64,000 nucleotides of DNA from Agapanthus africanus (taxonomy: Eukaryota; Streptophyta; Magnoliopsida; Asparagales; Amaryllidaceae): the NCBI GenBank assembly GCA_030015575.1, contig CM057338.1, forward strand, positions 634,686,189 through 634,750,188, given 5' to 3'. Of the stretch, positions 1-11,897 are shown one piece after another. Each line of letters begins with the position of its first letter. Position 1 is the stretch's first letter. The translations under genes were made by a program, and so were the position numbers. The notes beneath the pieces were generated by a model. It saw only the letters and a program-made list of their open reading frames with translations. It ran no database searches and was not told where the DNA came from.

Positions 1-2549
1 TTAAACGTTTCGTGTCATACCGGATATGTATATAAATAATGAGACTATAGATCGCTTTTGGAAATCCCCTTGAAATCTATCAATGCATGCAAAAACACAC
101 TCAGGTACTGTCATCTGACTGGTCCTGCTCAGTACGAAAACAAATCACATCAATACAAAAATGTACTGCTCCATAAGAAATCAGTCCCAAAAATGCATAT
201 GAAAGCCCTGTGCGTCCGGTGCGCACGGAAATCAAAATCCATATATGTGCCAAGCAGGTGCACAAAAACGACATCAAGCTGCAATGGGTGTGCACGCAAC
301 ATCGGTCATAGGCAACGTGTGTGCCTGACCGCAAAATCAGGTGCATCTGACATGCACGAAAGATCTCGATTTAGCGCATCTGATGTGCACCAAATCGTAT
401 CTCATAACATGCGCCCAACATGCGCTAAAAATCCAAAAACGGTACATCCATCATGCATGAAATCATGAAATCCAATATCAAGCGCCGAACATGCGCAAAA
501 TCCAATCAGGTGCATATAGTGCATAAACAAATAGCGAACATCATTATCGAAATCGAAGTCCAGTGCAACCAAGTGCACAAAATACATGTCACTGCACTGC
601 AAGCATATGTCAACTATACCGAGTGCAAAAACCAAATCGTATGCATACATACGAACGAAATCAACTCCACTGTCTAAAATCCATAAAATCATAAACCTGA
701 GAAACCAAGGCACAAAAACGATATCAAGTGCAACAACTGCGCAAAACTCGCAAACACTCAGCAGGTGTAACCATGGTGCATGAAAACAAATGTCATGAAA
801 CCCAATCATCAAAATCAAATCATGCGGATAAATCGTCCAAAATACCGAAATCAAGTATGATGGAATAGTTCCGCTCAAGCGCATCCTCCAAGAATCTCTG
901 ACCCACTGTCGTGCTCACTCATAACATGTCTCATTGATGATCCTGAAATCTGACATGCTGGTGTGCATAACATGACCACTCCTGGGTCCAAGCCTCCTCT
1001 GTGGATTACCAATCTTACGATCCATCGGCTCACCGACCCTGTCAGGGTGCTAACGGGGACGATTCCGTTTTGGCACTTCTCTGGTCATCTCTCGGTCAAT
1101 CATCGCGACCACTCGTAAAGAAGCATGTCACTGGCGTCGGCCTCTGGCTCTCGGAATGCACGTGACACATCTGATCCTGGGTGCAAAAATCATTACAACA
1201 ATGTCCTGGAAGGAATCCTGCTTAAGGTCTTTTCCAAGTCTCATCCTTGCCAACTGTCCGGAAGTCATCGTCCTTTACCACGTTTGCTTCTTGTTCTGGA
1301 ACGGCTGCATACTCACCGCGACTCTTTCTGGAAGGTATACCCAATTTCAATGCCTCGGCATGCGCATCGCATCTCTGATGTCGGCGGAGTGGAACGTCAT
1401 CTTATCCAGATCTTGCACGAACCTTTTACTCCTTTTTTTCCCTAATGTCGACCGCTTCGTACTTGTCTCGTCGTGGCTGCATGGACTGAGCTCCCACGGC
1501 TATCCTCGTAGCTGGAGTCTCCCAAGAAGTGCATCTCACCACCTAGCATCCGAATTAAGTCGAGCCATCCGATCGAGTCGTCAAAACCTCATAATCCCCT
1601 AAGAGCTCAACATCTTGGGTACAGTATAATAGTATCAAGCACATACCACAGCATCGGTGGTCCAGCCGTAGAAAGGCAAACCTAAGCCTCACTAATGGCG
1701 CCGCAGAACTACCGCAAACCCTAAGGTTCAAAGGCTTTCATACGGTCATTAAGTCGAGTTAGGGTTTCATTCTTCTAGAGGGACCATAGAATTGCCTGCA
1801 CGTCTTTCCGAATACTTTAAACTTAGAATAGTAGGTTTCTGACATTCGATCGTCTCTGTCGACTCTCAACGTCTCTGCGTGAAGTCATCTCAGCTGGAAT
1901 CAATCTATCTGATGACCTTGCATCGGGGTAGCGAACGATCCAGATATCCTAGTCATTCACCCTCGGTGACTAGCGACCTTCTATCATCTCTTAGTACGAT
2001 CTCGTACTGCCATAGCTCCAATCATCTGTGGCGATATCTCATCATTCGCAGCAAGAACTGGCTCACTCATCTGCACGCTGAACCGTGTCTCAATCATCAT
2101 GAACAAGCAATACACCAACGGTCATCAAATCTGGCTGGCTTCTGTAAGTGGCTCAATCCTCTGGTGCTGATCTGCACGTCCGAGTAATCTCATTCAGCGA
2201 TCCATCCAACGCTCATGGCGTGAAAACACAGTAAAAAGACACATCTCTACAATCATGTGTCGCCGGAATAACGCACTGGTCAGTCCTCGTTCATGACGAG
2301 CTCATGGTGACCGCAACTCTAGCCGTAGCTCTCCCTGCCCGTAATCATGGCAGCAAAACCATACTGGTACCGATGAGGCTGGATCAGGAATGAATATGAT
2401 ACTGAACAAAGAAATGTACATCCTAAGGCTTCTTAAGTGGAGTGGCGCATCGTAAATATGCCGCGGACATACCCACGGTATGTCACTCTACTTTAGTCAC
2501 CTATTCCATCAACCAAGGGTCATCCTACGCTCCGAAGGAAAAACCTAAC
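1..2549 (-). other. LARD-1 interior, non-coding
   Basis: About 2.5 kb between the primer site and the window edge. Both strands carry only short stop-rich frames, and no zinc knuckle, protease, integrase or RT motif is visible. Bases 1-395 match the LARD-2 interior in inverted orientation. Bases about 1625-1785 (minus strand) match a leader segment of Copia-B, described separately. Confidence 0.65.
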
Positions 2550-2561
2550 GCTCTGATACCA
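2550..2561 (-). other. Primer binding site of LARD-1 (tRNA-iMet type)
   Basis: The minus strand reads TGGTATCAGAGC, four bases (AAGT) after the LTR end. This is the standard plant initiator tRNA-Met primer site and fixes the element as minus-strand with its 5' LTR on the right. Confidence 0.9.
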
Positions 2562-5500
2562 ACTTTGTCACGTCCCAAAAGTATGGAATATGACCGGCAC
2601 CGAGACTACGAATGTCTCAAGGCATACGTACTCTAAGTAAGCCGGGCCCAGAAATCCAAACCAAGAAAAGAAGTAGAGTATAGGAAGAACCATATCAAAT
2701 CAACCAGTACGCAACATAATATACAACGCCTAAAGGCGAGGATCACAACACAAAGAAAACTCCAACTACAAGAAATCCACAGAATATAACGTGCGACTCT
2801 AAGGTCGAAAGAATAAACATCACTGGTCTCTATCTAAAATAAGTACATGTTTGGTTGATGGAACTTCTAGATACAACTGAAATATAATATACAATGTATA
2901 ATGATGGGTACAATACAAATAACCCACCTACTAGCAAGTCACCTGAAAGAAGCTGTGCCCGTAAAGCCGTAATGAAACCCGTACGGCAACACTTGCAAGA
3001 AACTGGGGCACAACCGGGGTGAGTTGCCAACTCGTGCGTAGAAAAAGTTCTACGAACAGAAATCGCATGTATGACACAATCCTAGGTCATACGATCAATA
3101 TATATAATCATCAAATATATATAACCAGCAATCTATAACAAGACTAGGGTAACTATTTAACCCAAAAGTAAACCCATGTGCCTGTGTCAGTGCATCAGGT
3201 GGTAGTATGTATATGAATGCGGTAAAAATGCATGAAACAGAATGCATATACTGAAGAAAACTGCTTTCATGAATTTGTGAGATTTCTGTATTTTAAAATG
3301 AGGTATCATAATGAAATCAGCATAAAACAGTGCCTAGCATCGGCACAAAACATAATCTCAATATCTCAATATCTCTGTATCACAATCTCTGTATCTCAAT
3401 ATTTCAAATCTCAATATCTCAATCATAAATCCATGGCGCCGTCAGTCCAGATCGGCCCCTACCATCCATTTCATGACTATGACGGTATCCTCCGGATATC
3501 CGATGTGTAGGGTAAAATCACCGGTCGGTAGTGCTCCCCTGCCAGGCTCAACGCCATCTCCTGCGATCTTCTTGCCCCGGGGTACCGCACCGGGTCCACC
3601 ATGTACCCACATTCGGTCTCGTCCGCCTCCTCGAATCGGGTTTCACATATCGCTCTCAGCACCGAGAAAACACATGGTGGACGCACTGAAATATCATATC
3701 AGGGATAACCGGGTTTTTAAAACATTTACATAATCTCTTTGAAATATCCACGGTTCCCAAATCCAGAAATATTATAGAAACAGTATATCTCAATGCGTAT
3801 AATCAGGAAGCATGATGTATGTGACATATAAATGAAATGCAAGTATAACAGTATATCATGCAACATGGAATAATAGTATGCACATACAAGGGTCATATCC
3901 TGATGCAATAATACTACTGTGTAGTGACATGGCAATTACCGATGACGATGTGTGTGAGCTGGCAAGTGAGTGTATGTGGAACATACGCATCATCGGTAAT
4001 GGTGCTGGTGTCCTAACAGCATGATATCAATAATGGAATATGAATCACAATAAGTATGCGATGCAGAGTAACAACAATAATAATGTGCGGGATCTGAATG
4101 CTAAACACAAAGATAGCTAAACTGCATCTAATATCATAAGGGTCCTATAGCTACACCACTATAAGGCTAAGCTAATAGGTTAACTGCAGGTAAAGTAAAC
4201 CGCCTAACCTCTGAGTCGATATATGTATAGGTATATATAGTCGGTGATCCGCATCAATAATATCACATTCGATAACAGATCTCTATAATCAGTTATTCCC
4301 AAATCAAGAGTGCGGATCAAACATCAATTTATAGCTCGTACGTAAATCCGTCGTACGGCATCCCCAAATCTGGGTACGGGTCAATATCACATTCGTCATA
4401 TCATTCATCTGGTATTCTCTTTATCAAATATCATTATCTGGGTACTGACCTATGTCTAGTACAATGCTAACACCATCACTATAATCATGATTTGACTACT
4501 GATCGACATTCTAGTATAAATCGATATTATCATCATATATCGTCAATATCATCATAATCCGGCTTCCGATTGACAGCCTCTAGCAAGAACGATATCATCA
4601 GCACATATCATCTCAAGGAGTAGACAACGCCCAAGGTGGCCTATCATAAATATCTGGTTATATCATATCATGTCATACCTATCTCGTAACATAATCACAT
4701 GTCGATCATTATTTATATATATATATATATGGGTCACAATTCCCATGGCATCATCATCCCCAAAATCCTCTAAAGCATCAAGACGTATCTCAATTATGAA
4801 TTTTATCATATCACCGATGTCATAATCTTGGATTAAATATCATCGACTCATCTCAATCCCATGTCTCATCCTCAGGTCTGTATGTGAACACGTAGTCCCA
4901 TACCTATGTGAACACATATCTATATAGAATCCCATAAGCACATATGGACAAGGATGTATGCAAGTATGTATGTGTGTATATGTGTAGTGCACCCACTACC
5001 TAGGGTTCGCGACACTAAATCATCCAAAACACTAATGTCCATCCTAAAAATCACCATTAATCCAAAACATGTAATAATTCTTAGTGTGTATACGCATTCG
5101 TACACATCACTACGAACTGCGGCGGTGCTATACGCCATCCACCCGACTTCTCCCCGTAGATATAAATCTACTCACCTTTCTTTAAGCGTGCCGGTGCCGA
5201 TGTCTCCATTTGCATCTCCAACGCTCCGACGCCACGTGGGGTACCTACAAGGATATCACACGCTAAAACACATAAAAACCATGTCAGAAGCCAAAATGGT
5301 GCACGCTACGCCCATAGGTAAAAACCTGTGGCCTCGTATGCAAACGCAGCCAATATCCACTGTCGTTGACGTCCAAACACCACCCGACAGAACGAATCAT
5401 CGAATACCAAAACCCCATTCGAAAACAAGTCGTAAATCATACGCCAACTCATGAAAATCAACCCAGATTCTGCCCTAACTGGAATCAGTCAAAACTAGAC

Positions 5501-6014
5501 ATACCAGGGGTCAAGTTTACATGAAATAGGGCTGTGCACGCAAAACGAGGGGGTTCCCTACAGATCTGGCCTCAAATTGCGGCCATATGGAATTTATCTG
5601 CGGCCAAGATATTGAGGTGGGGGCTAGGGTTTTGTGGGATGGTTCCAGGGTGCCCGCACAGCTTACTGCCAAGTCAATTTTATTTTAGGAGTTCTCGGTT
5701 TGAAGCAGATATCAGAAAGGCCACAAAATCGATAAATACGCCAAGTTGAAACTTTCAGGTAACTTACTGGAAATCTGGGGTGATCTGGGGTTAACTGGTC
5801 TCAAACACACCTAATAAGGTTATACTAACAATCTAAACCAACACTTGGTCAAGTCTCACTCAAATTTACCTAAACTAGCACTAAACCACACAATAACACT
5901 AACTTTCCGCTATATAACCAGAACTTGGCAAAATAGGAGTTGGATTGCAAGATTATACCTCAGGAGGATCCTAGGATGAAGGAGAAAGGAAGATCAAGAT
6001 GAAGGAAGGGTTGT

Positions 6015-6600
6015 GTTGCTGCTGCGGTGCTCCTGTAGCAGCTGCTGATGTTGCTATTTTGTTGCTGTTGTTGTGGTAGTGTTTGGGTTGCTGTTTGCAG
6101 CAGCTACTGGCAGGGGCTGAGGGTGTTTTTTTGTTGTGAGGTGAAGTGTTGTAGTTGTGGTTTGATGATGGTGTTGTGGGGTGTTGGTTTGGATAGAGTT
6201 GTTGCTGCTGTGGCTTGTTGGTTTCTGGCTGAAACTGCTGCTGTTGTTTGTTATATTTTTTGTGTATGTGTGCTGTAGCAACAGCTAGAGAAGGGTTTTA
6301 TGTATTTGTGGTGAAGTGTTGAAGTTTTCGATGTGGTGTGCAGCTGGTGTAGAGTAGCTAGTGGGGTGTTGATGGCTGATATATTGATTCAGCTGAATTT
6401 AGGGGCTGGGGTGGCTGCTAATGTGAGGAGATAGGGGCTGATATGGTGTATCAGTTGATGTGAGGGTGTAGGTATTGAGCTAAGGTGTTAGGAGGGGTTT
6501 GGACTGCTGAAGGGACCTGATGTAGCAGCTGATGTAGGGGGCTGAAGCAGTGTTTCAGCAGCTGCTGCTGCTGGTTATGATGTTGGGGTGTTGTATTGAG
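6015..6600. repeat. GTT/CTG-rich low-complexity tract in LARD-1 LTR
   Basis: Interspersed GTTGCTG, CAGCAGCTG and TGTTGTG runs give spurious open frames on both strands (75-76 residues near 6048-6281). The LARD-2 LTR has a different, C/T-rich filling at the equivalent place. Confidence 0.6.
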
Positions 6601-6720
6601 TGGTGTGAGTTGTGAGAGAGAAAAGATATGAGGGAGACAAAGAAAAGTTTTGAAGTGAAATGAGCTTAACTCCCCTCACCCTCACTCAACCTTAAAAGCT
6701 ACAGGACACATCCCTCATGG

Positions 6721-6740
6721 CTCTCTCTCTCTCTCTTTCT
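6721..6740. repeat. (CT)n microsatellite
   Basis: A nearly pure CT run of about 20 bp inside the LARD-1 LTR. Confidence 0.8.
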
Positions 6741-7179
6741 CTACACAAGGTCAACCCTAACTCTAATCACTTTTAAACAAAGCTAACAACCCTCAAATAA
6801 TCCCACTAACCTAACCAATTAGTTTAAACCACCATGGTCATCTAACTTGGTTCAACCCTAGGCTTAACAAGACCAAAACATGAAACAAGTGTAACAAGTG
6901 TACAAAATGATATGTGCACATTTTTTTGCACAAAAAGCCAAAAATCCAATTAGCGATTTTTAATCGCGGTTAACACCAAAATAGCATTTACGTAACCATA
7001 AAAGCTTTAAAATGATATATTTCCACAAAATACCGTATTTTAGAATTTTCCAAAATTTCTCCAGAATTTTCACCATTTATCGGTATTTAATTATACCGAC
7101 TTTTAAAATATTCATTAAAAATTAATATTAAATTTTGAAAATTCCCAAAAATAATATTTTATTTTTTTGAAATGTTACA

Positions 7180-9778
7180 GTAATGACAAAAGAAATATAA
7201 AGGGATTTGGACAGATGGCAAAGAATTATACGGTTACAGTTGTGAATCTGGATAATAGAAGAGACATTACTAGGAATACCCGGATACCCCTATGAAACAT
7301 TTCAATGTTTCAGTTTCACTGTGTACTGTTAAAAGAAAACTGTTTTCCCAATTAGCCCTTGCTCCAGGGTATGTATTTACCAGGTATGATTCTCACATCT
7401 GTATGGTTTACAGATGATGAGTGGGAGTAAGTTATTGGGAATTGGGTGATTATCCTCATTATATCGGAATTCGTTGTAATTGGTGTTATTTGAGGGAATC
7501 GCCTGGGTTGTTTGCCGGACGGCAAATATTTGGTTTTGAATATCCGTTGTTATGCACCAATTTCAAATTGATATATCTGTACGTCTATTTTTTATAAAGT
7601 GAGATATACCTTTTTGAAATTATGTCGATGACATTTACCTATATCAGTGGATGGTTAAGTAAGAAGCATTAAACAACGGTGTAATTCTTCTTAACCATAA
7701 TTACAGTTTTCAACCTACGACACACAGGGAATGAGTTATCAGACTCAAGGGACTCATACAGAGTATTGTATGTTGTCCAGTGTCCATTAGGACAGAGGGG
7801 TTGGTCTTCGTACTTTATTCGGTTTACTTATGACTTCTCTAGTTCTTAGACAAGTGTTTCGTAGAAACACAAGGTCCAAGTTTTGAAAAGTTATAGGTAT
7901 ATGAATAAAGTAGAGAACCAGATGTTGTAAGTATCGGTATTCTTCAAGGTGATCGAAGATGTAGTTACTTGTGAATGGTATTCAGTTGATAGTAATGTTT
8001 AAGAGTACTTGCTTCTCTTTTAGGTTACTCATAATTGGAAGCATTCCTAAGTTGAGTAACGCTGATCGGCCTCCTTCCATTTAGTTGACATGCACTGGAG
8101 GCAGATGCATTATTTGAATTTGGTTCAATTGAATCAGTGCCTCTGTTTCTATATTGGATATAGAGCAGTTCATATCTTAACGATGTTAAGGTACGGGGAG
8201 TTGTCCGGCGTATGCTTAAAATCAGACTCTGGATAACTCAAGGCACGTTTCTGTAATGGCTGTTTGTGGGTTGACCCGGGCTATGACGAGGGTTGACTTT
8301 CTACCATCTGGAAGATCAATAGTGATATTGTTCTAGACTCGCCACAGTTTTAAGTAAAATGGATTTTCTCAGAAAACAGCAGTGGGAGTATGGTAGAACT
8401 GGAAGTGATTCCAGAACCACAAACGATTACTGAAAATTTGAAAAGAACCTAATGATTCAATCTGAATTGACATTCCATTGGTCACTCCGCAGATAAGGTG
8501 GGTAACCTCAGGCTCCCGAGAGGTACTCCGGTAGCCTTAAGGACGGTGGCAGGGAGGTTCTTGTTTACCCAGACTTGCCATTGCTGTTGTTCCAGACTGT
8601 GAGATCCGACAAGAGGATGAATATAGCGTCGTTCTAAACTATCTTTAGAACTGCACGTGTATATGACTCTGCCAGAGGGTTGTCGTAGTCAGTGGGAGCA
8701 GCGGAAGCATAGTGGACAAGTAGCTTATGTCTATTTATGGACTAAAGCAGATAAAGCGGAGATAGATCATCTATTTCTGATGTGACAGTCATAGGTTTGA
8801 CTTCATCAGAATAGGAGATGTATCTGTTAAGAAGGTAGTAGGGTATGATGTCCTGCTATTTGGATGACATACACAGAGTAGGAAGTGAAATTCCTATACT
8901 ACGATCGGTTGTACTTTGGTTGTCACACAGTGGTTTCTCTACATAAGGAATTAGATTTTATATCAGACATTCTGGTTACTAGATCTATGGTTTTAAATCT
9001 AGATTTGGGAAGTGTCCCAATCTTGGTACATAGACAGCATTCTAAAGGTGTTTTAGAATGGACAACTCCTGGCACGGTAGTGTACCTGCAGGTGATGGAG
9101 TCACCCTCACTAAAGGTGTCTTATAGACTGAAGGGGAGAGGGATGTACATGATTGGCAGATCACTTGCTTAGGCAATTGAGTCAATCATGAGATGTCAAA
9201 TACCACACCAGATGTTGTTTTTGCACGAGATGCAATAAGTTGATATTGATCCAATCCTAGAGAAACATTTGGAAGCAGTTTTAAACATAAGAGGATGTTC
9301 TAGGGATATGATAACGACAGCCTCATTCGGGAGACAGTTATCATTCCAGGCTTCCAAGGTGACCTGGATGACAGAGTGGCTGTCAGAGTTATAGTTTTCC
9401 CTCTGACGAGGGGCAGTAGTTTGGACAGGTGGTCCAAGCGGATACTGAGGGAGGCATGGCGCAGGATACTGATTAAGTTCAGTTGACGATATAGTCTAAG
9501 AAGTTTGGATTTGTAGTTCATTTATGAGCTAGGTCCCATCAGATATCCATACATATTCTAAGACAAGTATTGCTCATTTCGGGAGATAGGTTTCTCCGCG
9601 AACTTGAGATAAAGAGACACATAGAAAAAAACATCAAAGTGGATCCACTCACTGAGGCTATTCCTCGAACGCAATAGTTTTGCAAACGAGCTTTGTGAGA
9701 CTGACTAGTAGAGGAGTTGGGTGTTCGGTATCACATGGGCTGTGAGTATGCGACATCGCAATAATTAGCCTTGAGTGC
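7180..9778 (+). pseudogene. Copia-1 upstream unit: decayed pol relic
   Basis: This is the 3' part of a copia interior with heavily damaged pol. A YLDD reading at 8857-8868 sits where RT carries its YVDD catalytic motif, followed in the same frame by residues like the usual post-YVDD region. About 160 bp upstream, near 8694, is sequence also found in the Copia-B RT relics. Stops are frequent in every frame; the longest open stretch is 95 codons at 8885-9172. It is almost the same sequence as 15010-17605, lesions included. LARD-1 insertion truncates its 5' side. Confidence 0.7.
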
Positions 9779-9789
9779 AAGTGGGGGAT
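9779..9789 (+). other. Polypurine tract before left Copia-1 LTR
   Basis: AAGTGGGGGAT directly before the LTR start TGTTGG. It primes plus-strand DNA synthesis, and its presence upstream of an LTR that also precedes a primer site shows that this LTR is shared by two units. Confidence 0.85.
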
Positions 9790-11884
9790 TGTTGGAGATA
9801 GTGCCCTCAGAGTCAATTATTGGATCAGAGGCACGTGATTGCAATGATTGAAGGAGGACCTATACCGGTAGGACAGTCTTACTCAAGATGATAGTATGCT
9901 ATCTGGTTTATCTTTATCATCGTGTACTACTTTAGGTGACCTTACAGGTCACTATTGCACGTTGATAGAGCCCCTAGGATTCTTGCTTGACTACCAGCAG
10001 TATGAGGGCGATCATATACGTAGGAGCTGGGGTCTATAAGCACATCCTTAAAAGGTCCCAAGTCATGGGAGTTTTCAAGACATGGCATCAGTACTCCATA
10101 GTAGACTAGTGTATACAGTCGAGACCCCGACGAGGGGCGGTGGCCGGTCTCACAAGCCACTGGTGTCAGTTGGTTCACCTAAGATGTATACAGGTGCTCA
10201 TTGGGTTATGAGTACACCGGACAGGACTCGCCGGGAACATGCTAGTTGTTCTTATACCTGACGTCAGATAGCAGTTCCCTGGTGACATGTGTATAGGTTT
10301 GTTCATCGACCTGAGATCGTCATTTGTCGCGTGTGAGTTCCCACTGTACTTTGATTACTACCCTACCACGCTCAAAAGAGTTGTGCAAACATGTTTTAGT
10401 TGGGTACAGTCCCGAGCCATATGGAGGCAGTGAGCGGATCTACAGGGGTTCGTCTCTCCCGGTATTGGGGGTAAGGTCGTGCTGTGTCTAGGAGAGCCAT
10501 TACACGAAGTTCTTGGCCAAGGCAGGAGATTTACTGGTAGGTATTCCAGTAGTATCTCAGGGTGTTCTGGCTACACTCCGACACGACTTGTACCGCTTTT
10601 AGGGGTCTTACTTTTACCAACCCCCTAGGCCCGCCATGCGATACTCATAGACGAATGGACTGGACTATACGGATATTGTCACTGACAGGCTCAGTAGGGT
10701 GTCAGGATGAGTTCGCTCATTGACGTCCCTTTTGGTCAATACCTGGTAGCCCGTCACATATGACTAATACCTCTGACGTGATAGTGGTTAAATCCACAGC
10801 CAAGGTGTTGACGAGTCTTTAGAGTCCCCTACAGACCGTTTTCTCAAGTTTCGGGCGAAACGATTTAGAGGCTGTATGGAGATATGGCATGGATCGATCA
10901 GATACGTGAGGTATTGCATGGATCATGATCGGACAGATGATACTAGAGGGCTTTGTTTTAAGCAGGATCCCAGTATTGTACAGTGTAGATTTTGTCTCTT
11001 TGCATTTGTATTCAGTGGGAATACAAGTGCGGGTATGTATATACAGTCGCGGGGTTTTCCTGTAATTTATTACGGGATCAGTTTTCTGAAGTTGCCAGTT
11101 TGCATTCCGTTTCGGCCAGTTTTCCATTGTTCCTTCACGACCGGATTTTTCCGATGGAGGGGGTTATTTGCAAGTATGCAAATTAGTTATGTGGAAGGTT
11201 TTTTTTGTAAATGGAGAGTTCATGATGGTTCTTGCATTATTAGATTCTTTTTCCACCATCTCATTTGCATTTATGAGAATGGATTTGGATTTGACCTTGA
11301 GGTGATATTATTTTCTCATTATCAACATACATTTGCATATGCCTTTCTCTCTCTCTCTCCTCCTCATTCTTGAGTTTGACCGGTCACTTTTGAGAGTGTG
11401 ATGATTCTTCATTTTAGAGTGGGGAAATTATTCAACTCATTTTTGCTTTGCCACAAAAATCCATAGCCATCTCAAAAGCTCATTTTCTTCTTCCCTCCTT
11501 CAAAGGCAACTTCACTACCCGTTTGAGATAAGTGATTCTACACTAGCCTACAGTATTCTTGGACACGTCGACTCGCCAACTTCATGCCCGAGTTGCCTCG
11601 GTCCAGAGGTGGGAGCCCGTAAAAGAACCCGGCGATGTGGTGCCCGTTCCGACGAGGAGGTGAAGATCGGAGATTCCGCGAGGAGATCGGAGTGGAGGCC
11701 GAAGACCGAAGGACACGGATCGCTCGGTATAGCTCTCTACCCTTTCTACAGTTTGCTAGCATTAGGTTAATGGCCCGATCCGGGTTTTATAGTGCGCGGT
11801 AGTGCCGGTTTACAAGTTTTGTAAAAGTTTCGTTTCCGCATTCTGGCGTCGGATTGACGGCCGGGGCGCTGCCGTGCACTTACA
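9790..11884 (+). repeat. Copia-1 LTR, left/shared copy (2.1 kb)
   Basis: Starts TGTTGGAGATAG, ends CACTTACA, and is followed one base later by the tRNA-Met primer site. It matches 17617-19704 along its length with scattered single-base differences. Blocks such as CAGACCGGACTGTACGG-like and GAGTCTTTAGAGTCC are shared with the Copia-B and Copia-3 LTRs, so the three are subfamilies of one lineage. The open frame at 10876-11373 lies entirely in the LTR and recurs in the other copy; it is not considered a gene. Confidence 0.9.
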
Positions 11885-11885
11885 T

Positions 11886-11897
11886 TGGTATCAGAGC
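11886..11897 (+). other. Primer binding site of Copia-1
   Basis: TGGTATCAGAGC, complementary to the 3' end of initiator tRNA-Met, one base after the LTR. Confidence 0.92.

Larger units (their letters stand above)
1..7179 (-). mobile_element. LARD-1: long-LTR non-autonomous retrotransposon (partial, minus strand)
   Basis: The element reads right to left: LTR (7179 to 2566), tRNA-Met type primer site (2561 to 2550), then an interior that runs off the window at base 1. The LTR has TG...CA ends, beginning TGTAACATTTC on the minus strand. Bases 1-395 are the inverted counterpart of 22547-22863 plus 33219-33310, which in LARD-2 lie only about 470 bp before the 3' LTR. By that comparison the whole interior is near 3 kb. 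It has no recognisable gag, protease, integrase or RT. A 4.6 kb LTR with a short non-coding interior is the layout of a LARD (large retrotransposon derivative), probably Ty3/gypsy-derived, although lineage cannot be proved without coding sequence. It sits inside Copia-1: the empty site GTAAT is present at 15005-15009. Confidence 0.75.
2566..7179 (-). repeat. 5' LTR of LARD-1 (4.6 kb)
   Basis: On the minus strand it starts TGTAACATTTC at 7179 and ends GACGTGACA at 2566. Two stretches align with the LARD-2 LTR: 7179 down to about 6930 with 33787-34040, and about 5270 down to 5100 with about 35190-35340. The middle differs, so the two copies belong to different subfamilies. Bases 6015-6600 are GTT/CTG-rich simple sequence. 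No protein-coding role is supported. Confidence 0.8.

Noticed and set aside
402-884. 160-codon hydrophobic minus-strand frame resembling a membrane protein
   Set aside because: It falls in the repetitive TGCAC/CATCTGA-rich LARD-1 interior; hydrophobicity comes from base composition, and the homologous LARD-2 region does not keep the frame.
10876-11373. 165-codon frame in the Copia-1 LTR, with a 196-codon counterpart at 18696-19286
   Set aside because: Both lie entirely in LTR copies and are conserved only because the LTRs are duplicates; no domain or matching gene in the other subfamilies.
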